Shown here: one piece after another, positions 7,806-15,822 of the stretch
How the letters are laid out: each line of letters begins with the position of its first letter
How positions within the stretch are numbered: position 1 is the first letter of the stretch
Assembly: GCA_947470105.1 (NCBI GenBank)
Contig: CANISR010000006.1
Span: 1-48,304, forward strand
Origin: Fidelibacterota bacterium
GTDB lineage: Bacteria > Pseudomonadota > Alphaproteobacteria > Rhodospirillales > Rhodospirillaceae
Direction of reading: 5' to 3'
Length of the DNA: 48,304 nucleotides
Notes under the pieces: model-generated
The model's database searches: none
Told to the model about the DNA's origin: nothing
The model's input: the letters and a program-made list of their open reading frames with translations, nothing else
Program-made: the position numbers and the translations under genes

Positions 7806-8768
7806 TCAGGGAGACAAGTCAACTTCCCGGTTACTCTTTAACAGTCCCCGTGAGGCGTACCATTTGACCGCGTCCGTAAAGCCTTTTTCTATATCCCACA
7901 AGGGCTTAAAGCCTTCGGCCCCGGCGCCGGCCGCGACCCAGTCCGGATGCAGGAATTCGCGCATTTTCTCAAAGCTGACCACGCTGGGACTTCGGGTGAG
8001 CACGCTGGCGAGCGAGCCGAGAGCGCCAATCATATAAAGTGCGAAGCCCGGCAGGCGGACGATGCGCGGCGTTTTGCCCACCGCCGCCCCAGCCGTCTGG
8101 GCGATTTCCGGCCAGGTGTAGCCGCCGGGTTTGCCGTCATCGAATTCCACCGGCGCGGCGGGAATGTCTCCCGCCTGGAGCGCCCTAACCACCGCCCGGG
8201 CCAGGTCGTCGGCGTGGATCAGGGAAACCTTGCCCTCGGACAGGGGGGCTATGAACAGCCCCTGCTCCACCAGCTTGAAGATCCGCAAGGTCTCCATGTC
8301 GCCCGGGCCGTAGACCGCAGGGGGGCGCAGGATCACAACCGGCAGGCGCGGCGTAAATGCGCGCAGAACCTGTTCCGCCGCCCGCTTGCTGGCGGCATAG
8401 GAGGAGAGTTGCGGTTCGCGCGCAGCGATGGAGGACAGCAGGATAAAGCGCGGCGGTTTGACCTTGGCGCTCGCGAGGCCGGCAAGGCGGCGCGTGCCGC
8501 CGGCATTGATGTCGAAGAATTCGTCGCGCGAGCGGGCCTTGATGGCGCCGGCGCAATGGATCACGGCGTCAGCGCCCTCGATCAGCGTTTCGAGCGCCGC
8601 CTCATCCTCGAGGGATCCGGGGATCCAAGTAACCGTCTCGGACGACTGCGCCCTACGCGTCAGTGCGCGGACCTGATAGCCGGCTTCGGTCAGGTGGCGC
8701 AGAATCCATTGGCCGACGAATCCCGTGGCGCCCGTGACTGCGACGACTGTACGCGCAGCGGGCTCCAT
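7806..8768 (-). CDS. cerR: NAD(P)-dependent ceramide reductase (CerR-like, extended SDR)
   Basis: A 320-residue extended short-chain dehydrogenase/epimerase. The nucleotide-binding loop is TGATGFVG (residues 12-19). An HCAGAIK segment follows strand 4, the catalytic Tyr124-x3-Lys128 is in SSYAASKRAAE, and the active-site serine lies in LLSSIAA just before. In Caulobacter the equivalent protein reduces the 3-oxo group, apparently after N-acylation (oxidised ceramide to ceramide) rather than at the free-base stage used in eukaryotes. It starts 5 bases after the stop of the acyl-ACP synthetase gene, so the two are almost certainly co-transcribed. General SDR similarity alone would not give the substrate; the cluster does. 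Confidence 0.78.
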   Translation of the reverse strand: MEPAARTVVAVTGATGFVGQWILRHLTEAGYQVRALTRRAQSSETVTWIPGSLEDEAALETLIEGADAVIHCAGAIKARSRDEFFDINAGGTRRLAGLASAKVKPPRFILLSSIAAREPQLSSYAASKRAAEQVLRAFTPRLPVVILRPPAVYGPGDMETLRIFKLVEQGLFIAPLSEGKVSLIHADDLARAVVRALQAGDIPAAPVEFDDGKPGGYTWPEIAQTAGAAVGKTPRIVRLPGFALYMIGALGSLASVLTRSPSVVSFEKMREFLHPDWVAAGAGAEGFKPLWDIEKGFTDAVKWYASRGLLKSNREVDLSP

Positions 8769-8773
8769 CGGTT

Positions 8774-10561
8774 TCAGCCCTCGTCGGCAATGGGCGCGCC
8801 GTCGCTATCGAGCGGCAGCGCCGTGATTTCACCGCGCTCATACATGGCCTTCGCGCGCGCGCGGGCGAGTTTGCCCGAACTGGTCTTCGGCAAACTGCGG
8901 GGGGCCACAAGAATGATTTCGCAGGCGATCCCCACCGCTTCCTGGACTTTCGCCTTCACGTCTGCAGCGAGACGCTGACGGTCCGCCGCTTTTGACGCCC
9001 GGCACTGCACCAATACCGCCGGCTGCTCGGTGTCGCCGCTGCCCAGCAGTACCGCGGCGCTGTCGCCCGACCGCAAGCCGTCAGTGTGCTCTACCGCCCA
9101 CTCGATGTCCTGAGGCCATACGTTGCGACCGTTGATGATCATCATGTCCTTGGCGCGGCCGACGATCACCAGCTCGTCCGCGAGCCAGTAGCCGAGGTCG
9201 CCCGTATCCAGCCAGCCATCAATCAGCGCCGCGGCGGTGGCTTCGTCTTCATTGAGGTACCCCAGCATGACGCTCGGCCCCTGAAAGAAAATGCGCCCGA
9301 CCGCACGGCCGCTCAGCACGGCGCCGTCATCGTCACGGATTTCCACAGCATGGCCGGGCAACACGCGGCCGCAGGCAACAAATGTGCGGGCGTCCGGCGC
9401 ATCTTCGGCGACGGGATCGGCGCGATGATCTTGTAAGGCGTTCTTGTCGACGTGATCGAGCGTCAGGCCGGCATCATTGTCCGAGAAGCTGACGGCAAGA
9501 ACAGTCTCCGCGAGGCCATAGCTGGCGCAGAAGGCCTTGTCCGAGAACCCATATGGTTTGAAAGCACTGGCGAAGGCCTGCATCACCTTGGGCTTGATCA
9601 TCTCGCCGCCGATGCCGGCGATGCGCCACTTGGAAAGATCGAGCTGCAGCGAGCCCTCCGCCATGGTCGACACCCGGCGCGCGCACAGCTCATAACCGAA
9701 GGAGGGCGCGTAAGTAATGGTGGCGCCGTTGTCGCTGAAGACCTTGAGCCAGGTGAGCGGACGGCGGGCGAAATCCTCCGTCGCCAGAAAGTCCACCGAG
9801 GTCTGGCTGGTGGAGCCGCACAGCACAAAGCCGACCAATCCCATATCGTGGAAGAACGGCAGCCACGACATGCCGCGATCCTCGGCAGTGACTTTCAGGC
9901 CGAAAGTATTCATGCCGAAGCAATTGGCCATAAGGTTGGCATGGGCGACCATCACGCCTTTGGGAAAGCGCGTCGAGCCCGAGCTGTATTGGATGTAGGA
10001 GAGATCCTGCGCGCCGATGCGCGGCAGCGCACCGCGCTCGGGCATGCCGGCGATGTCGGCGTAGGCGCCGATGAACGCCAGCGAAAGATGCGCGGCGGCT
10101 TCGGCCACCAGCGGCAGAAATTCCTTGGGCCCGAGCGCGACGCGCGCCTGCGAGGACGTAAGCTGGCCCCTGATCTGGTCGATATACGCTTCGCGCCGGC
10201 CAAAAGCCGTCGGCAACGGCATCGGCACCGGGATCAGGCCGGCATACTGACAGGAGAAAAACAGGGTGAGGAACTCGGGCGACGTCGCCGCCAGCAACGC
10301 CACACGGTCGCCGCGCTTGAGGTCAGTCCCCAGCAAACGCAGGGCCAGGCTCTGCGCCTGGTCGCGCAGCGCGCGGTAGCTCAAGGTCGCGCTTAGGGGG
10401 CCGCGGGCGGCGTAGAAATTGAAGCCGGCGTCACCCAGCGCCGCGTAGTCGAGGGCTTCGCATAATGTCGCGAAGTCGCCCAGCCGCTTGGGCTTGCCGG
10501 AAGAGGTCGGTGTGGGCTTCAAGGATGTGGAGGGAACCAACGTTGCGGCCGAGTCTTGCAT
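8774..10561 (-). CDS. aasR: fatty acyl-AMP ligase / acyl-ACP synthetase
   Basis: A 595-residue ANL-superfamily enzyme that activates a fatty acid as acyl-AMP and, in this setting, transfers it to the neighbouring carrier protein. Visible motifs are the phosphate loop QYSSGSTRFPKG (191-202), the SWLPFFHDMGLVG block typical of FAAL-type ligases, GWLDTGDLGYW with the ribose-binding Asp, the hinge region GRAKDMMIINGRNVWPQD, and the C-terminal catalytic lysine in LPKTSSGKLARA. It is the first gene of the minus-strand ceramide block and faces the bufferin operon across 240 bases. The paralogue alternative (a polyketide FAAL) is unlikely given acp, spt and cerR immediately downstream. Confidence 0.85.
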   Translation of the reverse strand: MQDSAATLVPSTSLKPTPTSSGKPKRLGDFATLCEALDYAALGDAGFNFYAARGPLSATLSYRALRDQAQSLALRLLGTDLKRGDRVALLAATSPEFLTLFFSCQYAGLIPVPMPLPTAFGRREAYIDQIRGQLTSSQARVALGPKEFLPLVAEAAAHLSLAFIGAYADIAGMPERGALPRIGAQDLSYIQYSSGSTRFPKGVMVAHANLMANCFGMNTFGLKVTAEDRGMSWLPFFHDMGLVGFVLCGSTSQTSVDFLATEDFARRPLTWLKVFSDNGATITYAPSFGYELCARRVSTMAEGSLQLDLSKWRIAGIGGEMIKPKVMQAFASAFKPYGFSDKAFCASYGLAETVLAVSFSDNDAGLTLDHVDKNALQDHRADPVAEDAPDARTFVACGRVLPGHAVEIRDDDGAVLSGRAVGRIFFQGPSVMLGYLNEDEATAAALIDGWLDTGDLGYWLADELVIVGRAKDMMIINGRNVWPQDIEWAVEHTDGLRSGDSAAVLLGSGDTEQPAVLVQCRASKAADRQRLAADVKAKVQEAVGIACEIILVAPRSLPKTSSGKLARARAKAMYERGEITALPLDSDGAPIADEG

Positions 10562-10699
10562 GTCGGGGTTGTCCCTATTGGCGCGTGCCCGGTCAACTCA
10601 CCGAATGTAACAATTATTGCAGCGGGGTTCACGCCCCGGGGGTAGTATCGACGGGCGGGGGACTCGCAAAAGCGCCGATTTTCCGGCCCTGGCCTTTCA

Positions 10700-10739
10700 C
10701 ACAGCTGTGATTCTCAAGGCACTGCCCCTCGTCTATGAT
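10700..10739 (+). promoter_or_regulatory. candidate bufferin operon promoter with adjoining palindrome
   Basis: A sigma70-like promoter can be read as TTCTCA (10711-10716), a 17-base spacer and TATGAT (10734-10739), about 60 bases upstream of the bufA start. A perfect 10-base palindrome CACAGCTGTG (10700-10709) abuts the -35 and could be an operator or activator site. Bufferin operons of Caulobacter are under an ECF sigma factor; I did not find a convincing ECF pair here. Confidence 0.35.
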
Positions 10740-10801
10740 GCGCCGGCCTTTGCGGAATATTGCGTCCATGGGGGCGCCCTAAAGAAAGAGCGGAGATCGC
10801 C

Positions 10802-11098
10802 ATGGGGATCAACACACGAGCGCTCGCGGCCATAGTCGCCGGAGCCGCCCTGGCGGCCAGCGGAGCCGGCTACGCCGCCGATCCCAAGGGCAAGGAAAAA
10901 TGCTACGGCGTCGCCAAGGCCGGCGAAAACGGCTGTGCAGCGGCTAACGGCAGTCATTCCTGCGGCGGCCTGTCCAAGGTCAATTTCAGCGGCCAGGAAT
11001 GGAAGTTGGTGGCCGCCGGAACCTGCGAAAAGCTGGGCGGCAAACTGGAGCCCTTCGAAGGGCCCTCGCCGCTCGACCTCTCCCAGAAGAAAAAGTAG
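10802..11098 (+). CDS. bufA: bufferin-type RiPP precursor (DUF2282)
   Basis: A 98-residue precursor. The ATG at 10802 is chosen because GCGGAG precedes it and a signal peptide follows directly (hydrophobic core about 7-22, cleavage near SGAGYAA). The mature part keeps the DUF2282 pattern with four cysteines: [13 protein letters not shown] (Cys34, Cys45), SHSCGG (Cys54) and GTCEKLGG (Cys75). A charged tail ends in KKK. In bufferins, selected cysteines are converted to thiooxazole-type groups and the exported peptide binds copper. Unlike most RiPPs it carries a cleavable Sec signal rather than a cytoplasmic leader. The modifying enzymes follow at once. Function is inferred from family and operon; the modification cannot be seen in DNA. 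Confidence 0.88.
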   Translation: MGINTRALAAIVAGAALAASGAGYAADPKGKEKCYGVAKAGENGCAAANGSHSCGGLSKVNFSGQEWKLVAAGTCEKLGGKLEPFEGPSPLDLSQKKK

Positions 11099-11100
11099 TA

Positions 11101-11946
11101 GTGCCCGACGCTATTCCGGTTTCCGCCGGGATCGGCCTGCGCCATCCCCACGACCAACTGCTGCTCAGCGAACCCGGCGATGCGCCGTTGCGTACGCCGT
11201 GGGTCGAAGTCCACAGCGAGAATTTCCTCTGCGACGGCGGACCGCGGCTGGCCCAGCTCGCCGCCATACGCCGGCGCTACCCCGTGAGCTGTCACGGCGT
11301 CGGGCTTTCGCTCGGGTCGGCGGAAGGGCTCGATCCCGAACACCTGAAACGCCTGCGGCATCTGTTCACCTGGGTACGGCCGGGTCTGGTCTCCGAGCAT
11401 CTGTCGTGGAGCGTGACCCAGGGCGTCTATCTCAACGACCTCCTGCCGCTGCCCTACACCGAAGACTGCGCCCGCGTGCTCTGCCGCAATATTTCCCACG
11501 CCCAGGACGCCCTGGGCCGCCAGATCCTGGTGGAGAACCCCTCGCGCTATTTAAACTTTACCGACTCGCCCATGACCGAGGCCGCGTTCCTGACGCTGCT
11601 GGTGCAGCGCACCGGCTGCGGCCTGCTGCTGGACGTCAACAACGTCTATGTGAGCACGGTCAATACCGGCGGCGACGCGGAGGATTTCATCCGCTCGCTC
11701 CCAGCCGACGCGGTGGGCGAGATTCATCTCGCCGGCCATAGCGTCGTGGGCGAAGGCGACGACCGGGTGCTGATCGATACCCACAGCACGCGGGTTTGCC
11801 CCGAAGTGTGGGCGTTGTACCGCACAGCCATCGCCCACCTGGGTCCGCGCCCGACTCTGATCGAATGGGACAGCGACCTGCCGGAACTGGCGGTGCTTCT
11901 GGATGAAGCCCGAACCGCCGCGCTGGTGATGAAGGACGCCGCGTAA
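11101..11946 (+). CDS. bufB: DUF692 multinuclear iron oxidase, bufferin maturase
   Basis: A 281-residue MbnB-like TIM-barrel enzyme. I choose the GTG at 11101, two bases after the bufA stop, giving MPDAIPVSAGIGLRHPH. The open frame reaches further upstream, but only through bufA sequence. Metal-ligand motifs of the family are present: VEVHSENF (Glu37, Glu40), SCHGVG (His65), SEHLSW (His100), VENPSRY (Glu145), LDVNNV (Asp179, Asn181), EIHLAGH (His209, His213), DTHS (His228) and IEWD (Glu255). The MbnB and BufB families use a multi-iron centre and oxygen to oxidise cysteine into a heterocycle. Its stop overlaps the next start (TAATG), so BufB and BufC are translationally coupled, as expected for a complex. 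Confidence 0.9.
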   Translation: MPDAIPVSAGIGLRHPHDQLLLSEPGDAPLRTPWVEVHSENFLCDGGPRLAQLAAIRRRYPVSCHGVGLSLGSAEGLDPEHLKRLRHLFTWVRPGLVSEHLSWSVTQGVYLNDLLPLPYTEDCARVLCRNISHAQDALGRQILVENPSRYLNFTDSPMTEAAFLTLLVQRTGCGLLLDVNNVYVSTVNTGGDAEDFIRSLPADAVGEIHLAGHSVVGEGDDRVLIDTHSTRVCPEVWALYRTAIAHLGPRPTLIEWDSDLPELAVLLDEARTAALVMKDAA

Positions 11947-12698
11947 TGCTCGACGTTTTGCAACGCGCGTTCCACGACGCGGTCCTGGGCGGAGATGACA
12001 AAGCCCTGGCCGGCCTCACGGCGGCGCCACGCGGCGACATCGCGGCACGCATCGCCGTTTACCGCAATACCGTACAGGGCAGCCTCGTCGGCGTTCTCGC
12101 CGCGGCATTCCCGGTCACGCAACGTATTGTGGGGCCGGCCTTCTTCGCCGACCTGGCGCAGCGCTTTGTCGTAGCCGCGCCGCCGCACGCGCCGCAGCTC
12201 TCGGCCTATGGCGCGGACTTTCCCGCCTTCGTCGCGCATGAACACGACAATCACGGCCTAGCTTACCTCGCTGATGTTGCCCGCGTCGAATGGGCGCGGG
12301 CAGAGTCCTATTTCGCGGCGGATGCGCCTGCGCTGGATCCGGCGGCGCTTTCGGCCATAGCGCCCCCTGCGCTGGACGGCACAGTCTTGATGCTGCACCC
12401 GGCTACACGCCTGGTGTGCTCGGCCTATGCTGTTTACCGCATCTGGCAGGTCAATCAGCCCAGCATCAAGGACGTGCCGGCCGTGGACTTGGCCTGGCCC
12501 CAGAGCGTTCTACTGTCGCGTAGTGATGGACGCGTAGCGCTGCGCCTCCTCTCCGCGGGCGATGCGGCCTTTATCACAGCGATTCAGAGTGGAGTGGCCC
12601 TCGGTGCTGCCGCCGCACAGGCCTATGACACCGAGCCGGCGTTCGACCTTGAAGCAGGCCTGCGCGACCATCTGATCGGCGCGACTTTTCGCGCCTAA
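11946..12698 (+). CDS. bufC: DUF2063 substrate-binding partner of the bufferin maturase
   Basis: A 250-residue protein with the DUF2063 N-terminal helical domain, recognised by RIAVYRNTVQGSLVGVLAAAFPVTQRIVG (quoted in part: YRNTVQGSLVG near residue 40), and a second domain containing LMLHPATRLVCSAYAVYRIW near 155. MbnC-type partners present the precursor peptide to the DUF692 oxidase. The ATG overlaps the bufB stop. The operon ends here: the gene on the other strand stops 10 bases further on, and no DoxX-like membrane gene, often found in bufferin operons, follows. The C-terminal domain is less conserved than the first. Confidence 0.88.
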   Translation: MLDVLQRAFHDAVLGGDDKALAGLTAAPRGDIAARIAVYRNTVQGSLVGVLAAAFPVTQRIVGPAFFADLAQRFVVAAPPHAPQLSAYGADFPAFVAHEHDNHGLAYLADVARVEWARAESYFAADAPALDPAALSAIAPPALDGTVLMLHPATRLVCSAYAVYRIWQVNQPSIKDVPAVDLAWPQSVLLSRSDGRVALRLLSAGDAAFITAIQSGVALGAAAAQAYDTEPAFDLEAGLRDHLIGATFRA

Positions 12699-12708
12699 CC
12701 AATCCGCT

Positions 12709-14427
12709 TTACTTCACTTCAAAGCCGGTACGGGCGAGGAGCGTGTAGAACTCCTTGATCGCCTTTTCCTTGTCTTGCGGTTCGGGAATGTCGGCGGTGT
12801 ATTCGGTGATGAAGTCCTTGCGCCGCAGGTAGCTGATGACGATATCGCGGGCAATGGTCGTGGCCCGGCCGACCGTCAGCACGCCCGAGGCGCAGAATGT
12901 CACCAGGCGCGAAGCCCGCTCCCGGAACGGCAACTGCTTGTCGTCCAGGCGCTCAATCACGCCTTGCGAGATGATGTAGTCTGACACCAGGTCATCGAAC
13001 TTATTGGAGAGCGGGTCGCGTGTGCGCGGCTCCAATTTGGAATCGAGCACCAGGCGTTGAATGGCGGCGGCCTCCTGGAGGCGTACTTTTTCCGTACGCG
13101 CTTCGGGCGCGATTTTCTGGATGGTGTTGAGCTGGCCGGCGACATCGCGCACCTGCCCCTCGATCATAGCCCTGAGCGCAGGGTCGGCGTCGGGATCGTA
13201 CATCGACAGCAGGTAGACGAACTTGCGTTTACCCGAGGTCAGCTTGTCGCGCACGGCCTCAGTGGCGCGCTTGAAGCCGGTGGGACCGCCGATATTCGAC
13301 AGCCGCGCCCAGCGGCCGGTCAGGCCCGTGGCCACGGCACGGCCGCCGATCACGCCACGGTCACTCACCAGGCGGTCGAGCAGCGTGTCATAGAACGCTT
13401 TGTCGCCATTCGGATCTTCGCTGTTGGTGAGGCGCACCGGGCTGTCGAGGTCACGCTGGATGCGGTCGAACAGCACCTTCTTGGAGCGTGGCAGGAGATC
13501 GTTGGCGAACAGGGAGTTGAGCAGCTCCAGCAGATCCTCGGTCGCGAACTTGGTGGGTTTGCACTTGCCTTCCATCAGGTCGACGATGCGCATCACGGCG
13601 TCGCCCAGATGTTTGGAGACGCCGATCACGTCCTTGATCACGCTCTTGGAAACGAAGATGTCGGCCATCATCTCGTCGACCATGGCGCGGGCGCGCTCGT
13701 CCTTTTGCGACTTGGCGATGGGCAGGAGGTTGGCCATCTTGCCGAGCCACCCCTGCCAGTTGGTCGTCGCGCGGGCGAAGGCGACGTTGGCCATGTAGCT
13801 GCGTTCCTCGGGGTCCGGGAACTTCGCGTCGATGCGCGCAAGCATCTCGTCGAGCGTCGAATTCTTGAGTTCGGGCAGCTGCTTCGAGTCCGCCTCGCGC
13901 GCGCGCGCGGAGATCCGCTCGACCGCCTGCCAGATCAGATCTTTGCGCTTGCGGTTGTCGCCCCCGGTGGCGCGGGCATGCAGGCTCGCGATCTTGTCCA
14001 CGGCCGACGGGACCATGGAATCGATATTGAGCATGCGCTTCAGATTTTTGTGGCTGTGCAGCAGCTCGAGCGGGGTCATCTCCTGCTTCTCGAGGTACTT
14101 CGAGAAGATCCGCGCCATCGTGTTGCGCGCCGCCGTTTGATAGTAGTCCGTCACCTGTTCGCACAGGGGAGAGGCCTCCACCGGCGTGATGGAATAGTCG
14201 GTAGTGTCCTCCATCTCCTTCATCTGGCAGAAGATCTCGGACTCGCGCACGCTGTTCTCGGAGAACTTGGTCTCCTTGATGATCTTTACGCCGGCGATGC
14301 CTTTCTGCAGGAGCAGCGACTGCGCTTTCGCGCGGGCGGCTTCCTCGCTCGATAAGACCTCATTGATTGCCCAGCGCCCTTCGCGGTGCACTTGCACCTC
14401 GAACGTCGCACGGCCAAGGACTGCCAT
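12709..14427 (-). CDS. large conserved protein of unknown function
   Basis: A 572-residue soluble protein without signal peptide or membrane helix. The first 75 residues (MAVLGRATFEVQVHREGRWAI to SEIFCQMKEM) look like a small beta-rich module. The rest is almost wholly helical and highly charged, with repeated short helices, for example LLHSHKNLKRMLNIDSMVPSA, RKRKDLIWQAVERISARA and RERASRLVTFCASG. That resembles an alpha-solenoid or cyclic-nucleotide-effector-like scaffold, but I see no catalytic signature. Codon use matches the neighbours. It is transcribed alone, convergent with the bufferin operon and divergent from the TonB-C lipoprotein gene. I do not recognise the family beyond an impression of conservation in alphaproteobacteria, so no function is proposed. 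Confidence 0.75.
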   Translation of the reverse strand: MAVLGRATFEVQVHREGRWAINEVLSSEEAARAKAQSLLLQKGIAGVKIIKETKFSENSVRESEIFCQMKEMEDTTDYSITPVEASPLCEQVTDYYQTAARNTMARIFSKYLEKQEMTPLELLHSHKNLKRMLNIDSMVPSAVDKIASLHARATGGDNRKRKDLIWQAVERISARAREADSKQLPELKNSTLDEMLARIDAKFPDPEERSYMANVAFARATTNWQGWLGKMANLLPIAKSQKDERARAMVDEMMADIFVSKSVIKDVIGVSKHLGDAVMRIVDLMEGKCKPTKFATEDLLELLNSLFANDLLPRSKKVLFDRIQRDLDSPVRLTNSEDPNGDKAFYDTLLDRLVSDRGVIGGRAVATGLTGRWARLSNIGGPTGFKRATEAVRDKLTSGKRKFVYLLSMYDPDADPALRAMIEGQVRDVAGQLNTIQKIAPEARTEKVRLQEAAAIQRLVLDSKLEPRTRDPLSNKFDDLVSDYIISQGVIERLDDKQLPFRERASRLVTFCASGVLTVGRATTIARDIVISYLRRKDFITEYTADIPEPQDKEKAIKEFYTLLARTGFEVK

Positions 14428-14648
14428 TCTGGTTGTTCCTTGCGCGCCCCGCCTTCCCCCAAATGGAAACGGGTTCCCCTAACAGTGTGAGGGTGTAACA
14501 AATTCCTTAACGTTCACAAAACGGGAAATAGGCCGGATTTGGCTGGTTTCTGTCACAAAAGCCCGGGTTGAGGCCGTTAACCAAAAAATATCCGGAGCCA
14601 TGGATTATTGCCGAGTCTGCCAGCTTTGCCGGTGGGATGGAGAACCCT

Positions 14649-15407
14649 ATGCGCCCTGCATCAGCCGTTGAAATCCACTGTTCCCTCGTTACGCGTGGCC
14701 TTTTCGGGCGCGCGCTTCTCGCCATGGTATTGGCCCTGGGTCTCGCCGGCTGCGGTGATGACGGTAAGGGTGAAGTCCGCAATCTCAAGGACCAGGTGCA
14801 AACGGCTTACGGCAAAAAGGATTTCCGCAAGGGCCTGGAGCTTTCCGAAAAGGGCCTAGTGTTGTCACGCCAGGTCTTGGGCGACAAGGCTTCCGACACC
14901 CTCTATTTCGCGCAGGCCGTGAGTGAGAACCAGCTTGGCTTACGCAACTACCGTGCCGCCATTCCGGCCCTGAAACGGGAACTCGGTTTGCGCGCCGCCG
15001 CGTCCCAGGCCGAGAAAAAACTTCAGCCCCGCCGCACTCTGTTGATCAAGCTGGCCGAGGAAAACGGCGACACCCTGACAGCCGCCGATCAGGCCGTGGC
15101 GGTGGCCCGCGGCATCGAGATGAGCGATGGGAAGGATCCGCAGCCCGTATATCGGGCCGTGACCGAGTACCCGCCCGACCAGTACCGCCAGAAGGTCGAG
15201 GGCGACGTTCAGGTAAGTTTCGGCCTTGATGCCGGCGGCAAAGTGACCGCAGCCAGAATCGCCAAATCCACGCCGCCGCAGATTTTTGACGAGGCGGCCC
15301 TGGAAAGTTTCCGCAAGTGGCGCTTCACGCCAATGCTCGATTCCCGGGGCGAGCCAATCTCCGCCTCCGGCTTTACCTTCACCATCGCCTTCCGGCTCGG
15401 GAAATAA
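14649..15407 (+). CDS. lipoprotein with C-terminal TonB-like domain
   Basis: A 252-residue protein. A lipoprotein signal ends with LALGLAGC, giving lipidated Cys35 after a basic n-region. I choose the ATG at 14649 because GGAG lies six bases before it; an in-frame ATG at 14637 is the alternative. Residues about 40-150 are helical and resemble a degenerate tetratricopeptide pair (YGKKDFRKGLELSEKGLVL, LGLRNYRAAIPALKREL). The C-terminal 85 residues are a TonB C-terminal domain: YPPDQYRQKVEGDVQVSFGLD, then DEAALESFRKWRFTPM and GFTFTIAFRL. True TonB spans the inner membrane with an N-terminal helix. This one is lipid-anchored and lacks the long proline-rich linker, so it may be a periplasmic interaction protein rather than an energy transducer. 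Confidence 0.82.
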   Translation: MRPASAVEIHCSLVTRGLFGRALLAMVLALGLAGCGDDGKGEVRNLKDQVQTAYGKKDFRKGLELSEKGLVLSRQVLGDKASDTLYFAQAVSENQLGLRNYRAAIPALKRELGLRAAASQAEKKLQPRRTLLIKLAEENGDTLTAADQAVAVARGIEMSDGKDPQPVYRAVTEYPPDQYRQKVEGDVQVSFGLDAGGKVTAARIAKSTPPQIFDEAALESFRKWRFTPMLDSRGEPISASGFTFTIAFRLGK

Positions 15408-15719
15408 CTATTTGGCGGCTTCGGTGAGGCAGGTCGTGGCGATGCCCATGACTTTTTGCATGACCGCTTCCGGCGGCGGCTGTCCGGTTTCGGCGGCACG
15501 GCTGTAAGCCCGCATTTCGGGCTCCGTCAGGCGGCTTTTGGTTTCACGCGAGAGACAGGCGCATAGGCGGTTGCGGTCGCCGGATACCCCTTGGCCGCTC
15601 TGCTGCAGAAATCCCGCACAGATCTCCTGCAGCGGGTCACCGCTGGTTTTCGGCACGCTTTGCTGCGCCAGCGCCGGCGCCGCCATGAAGATCACCGCAC
15701 AGACCCACATGTGTTTCAT
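15408..15719 (-). CDS. small secreted cysteine-containing protein
   Basis: A 103-residue protein with signal peptide MKHMWVCAVIFMAAPALAQQ. The ATG at 15719 is preceded by GGGGAGGTG, a very strong ribosome site, which overrules the longer frame reaching 15902. After cleavage there are four cysteines (EIC, LCAC, TTC) that could form two disulphides in the periplasm, and a helical C-terminus (EPEMRAYSRAAETGQ). Its stop codon begins at the base immediately after the TAA of the convergent TonB-C gene, so the two genes meet end to end with no terminator visible between. No family recognised. Confidence 0.75.
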   Translation of the reverse strand: MKHMWVCAVIFMAAPALAQQSVPKTSGDPLQEICAGFLQQSGQGVSGDRNRLCACLSRETKSRLTEPEMRAYSRAAETGQPPPEAVMQKVMGIATTCLTEAAK

Positions 15720-15822
15720 GAACACACCTCCCCGCAAATCCGACACGGCGCCCGGAATTGACTTGCGCCCCCGCGCCCGGCGACTGAGCATACAACATCG
15801 TATCTGGTTGGGGGATGGGGCG

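Noticed and set aside
10607-10640. ECF sigma promoter for the bufferin operon starting at GTAACA
   Set aside because: A partial -35-like GTAACA is present, but no convincing -10 at the right distance, and the sigma70-like site closer to bufA is better.
13057-14355. 432-codon plus-strand frame
   Set aside because: It is the antisense of the 572-residue protein gene, has no ribosome site, and its His/Arg/Gly-rich composition is typical of complementary frames in GC-rich DNA.
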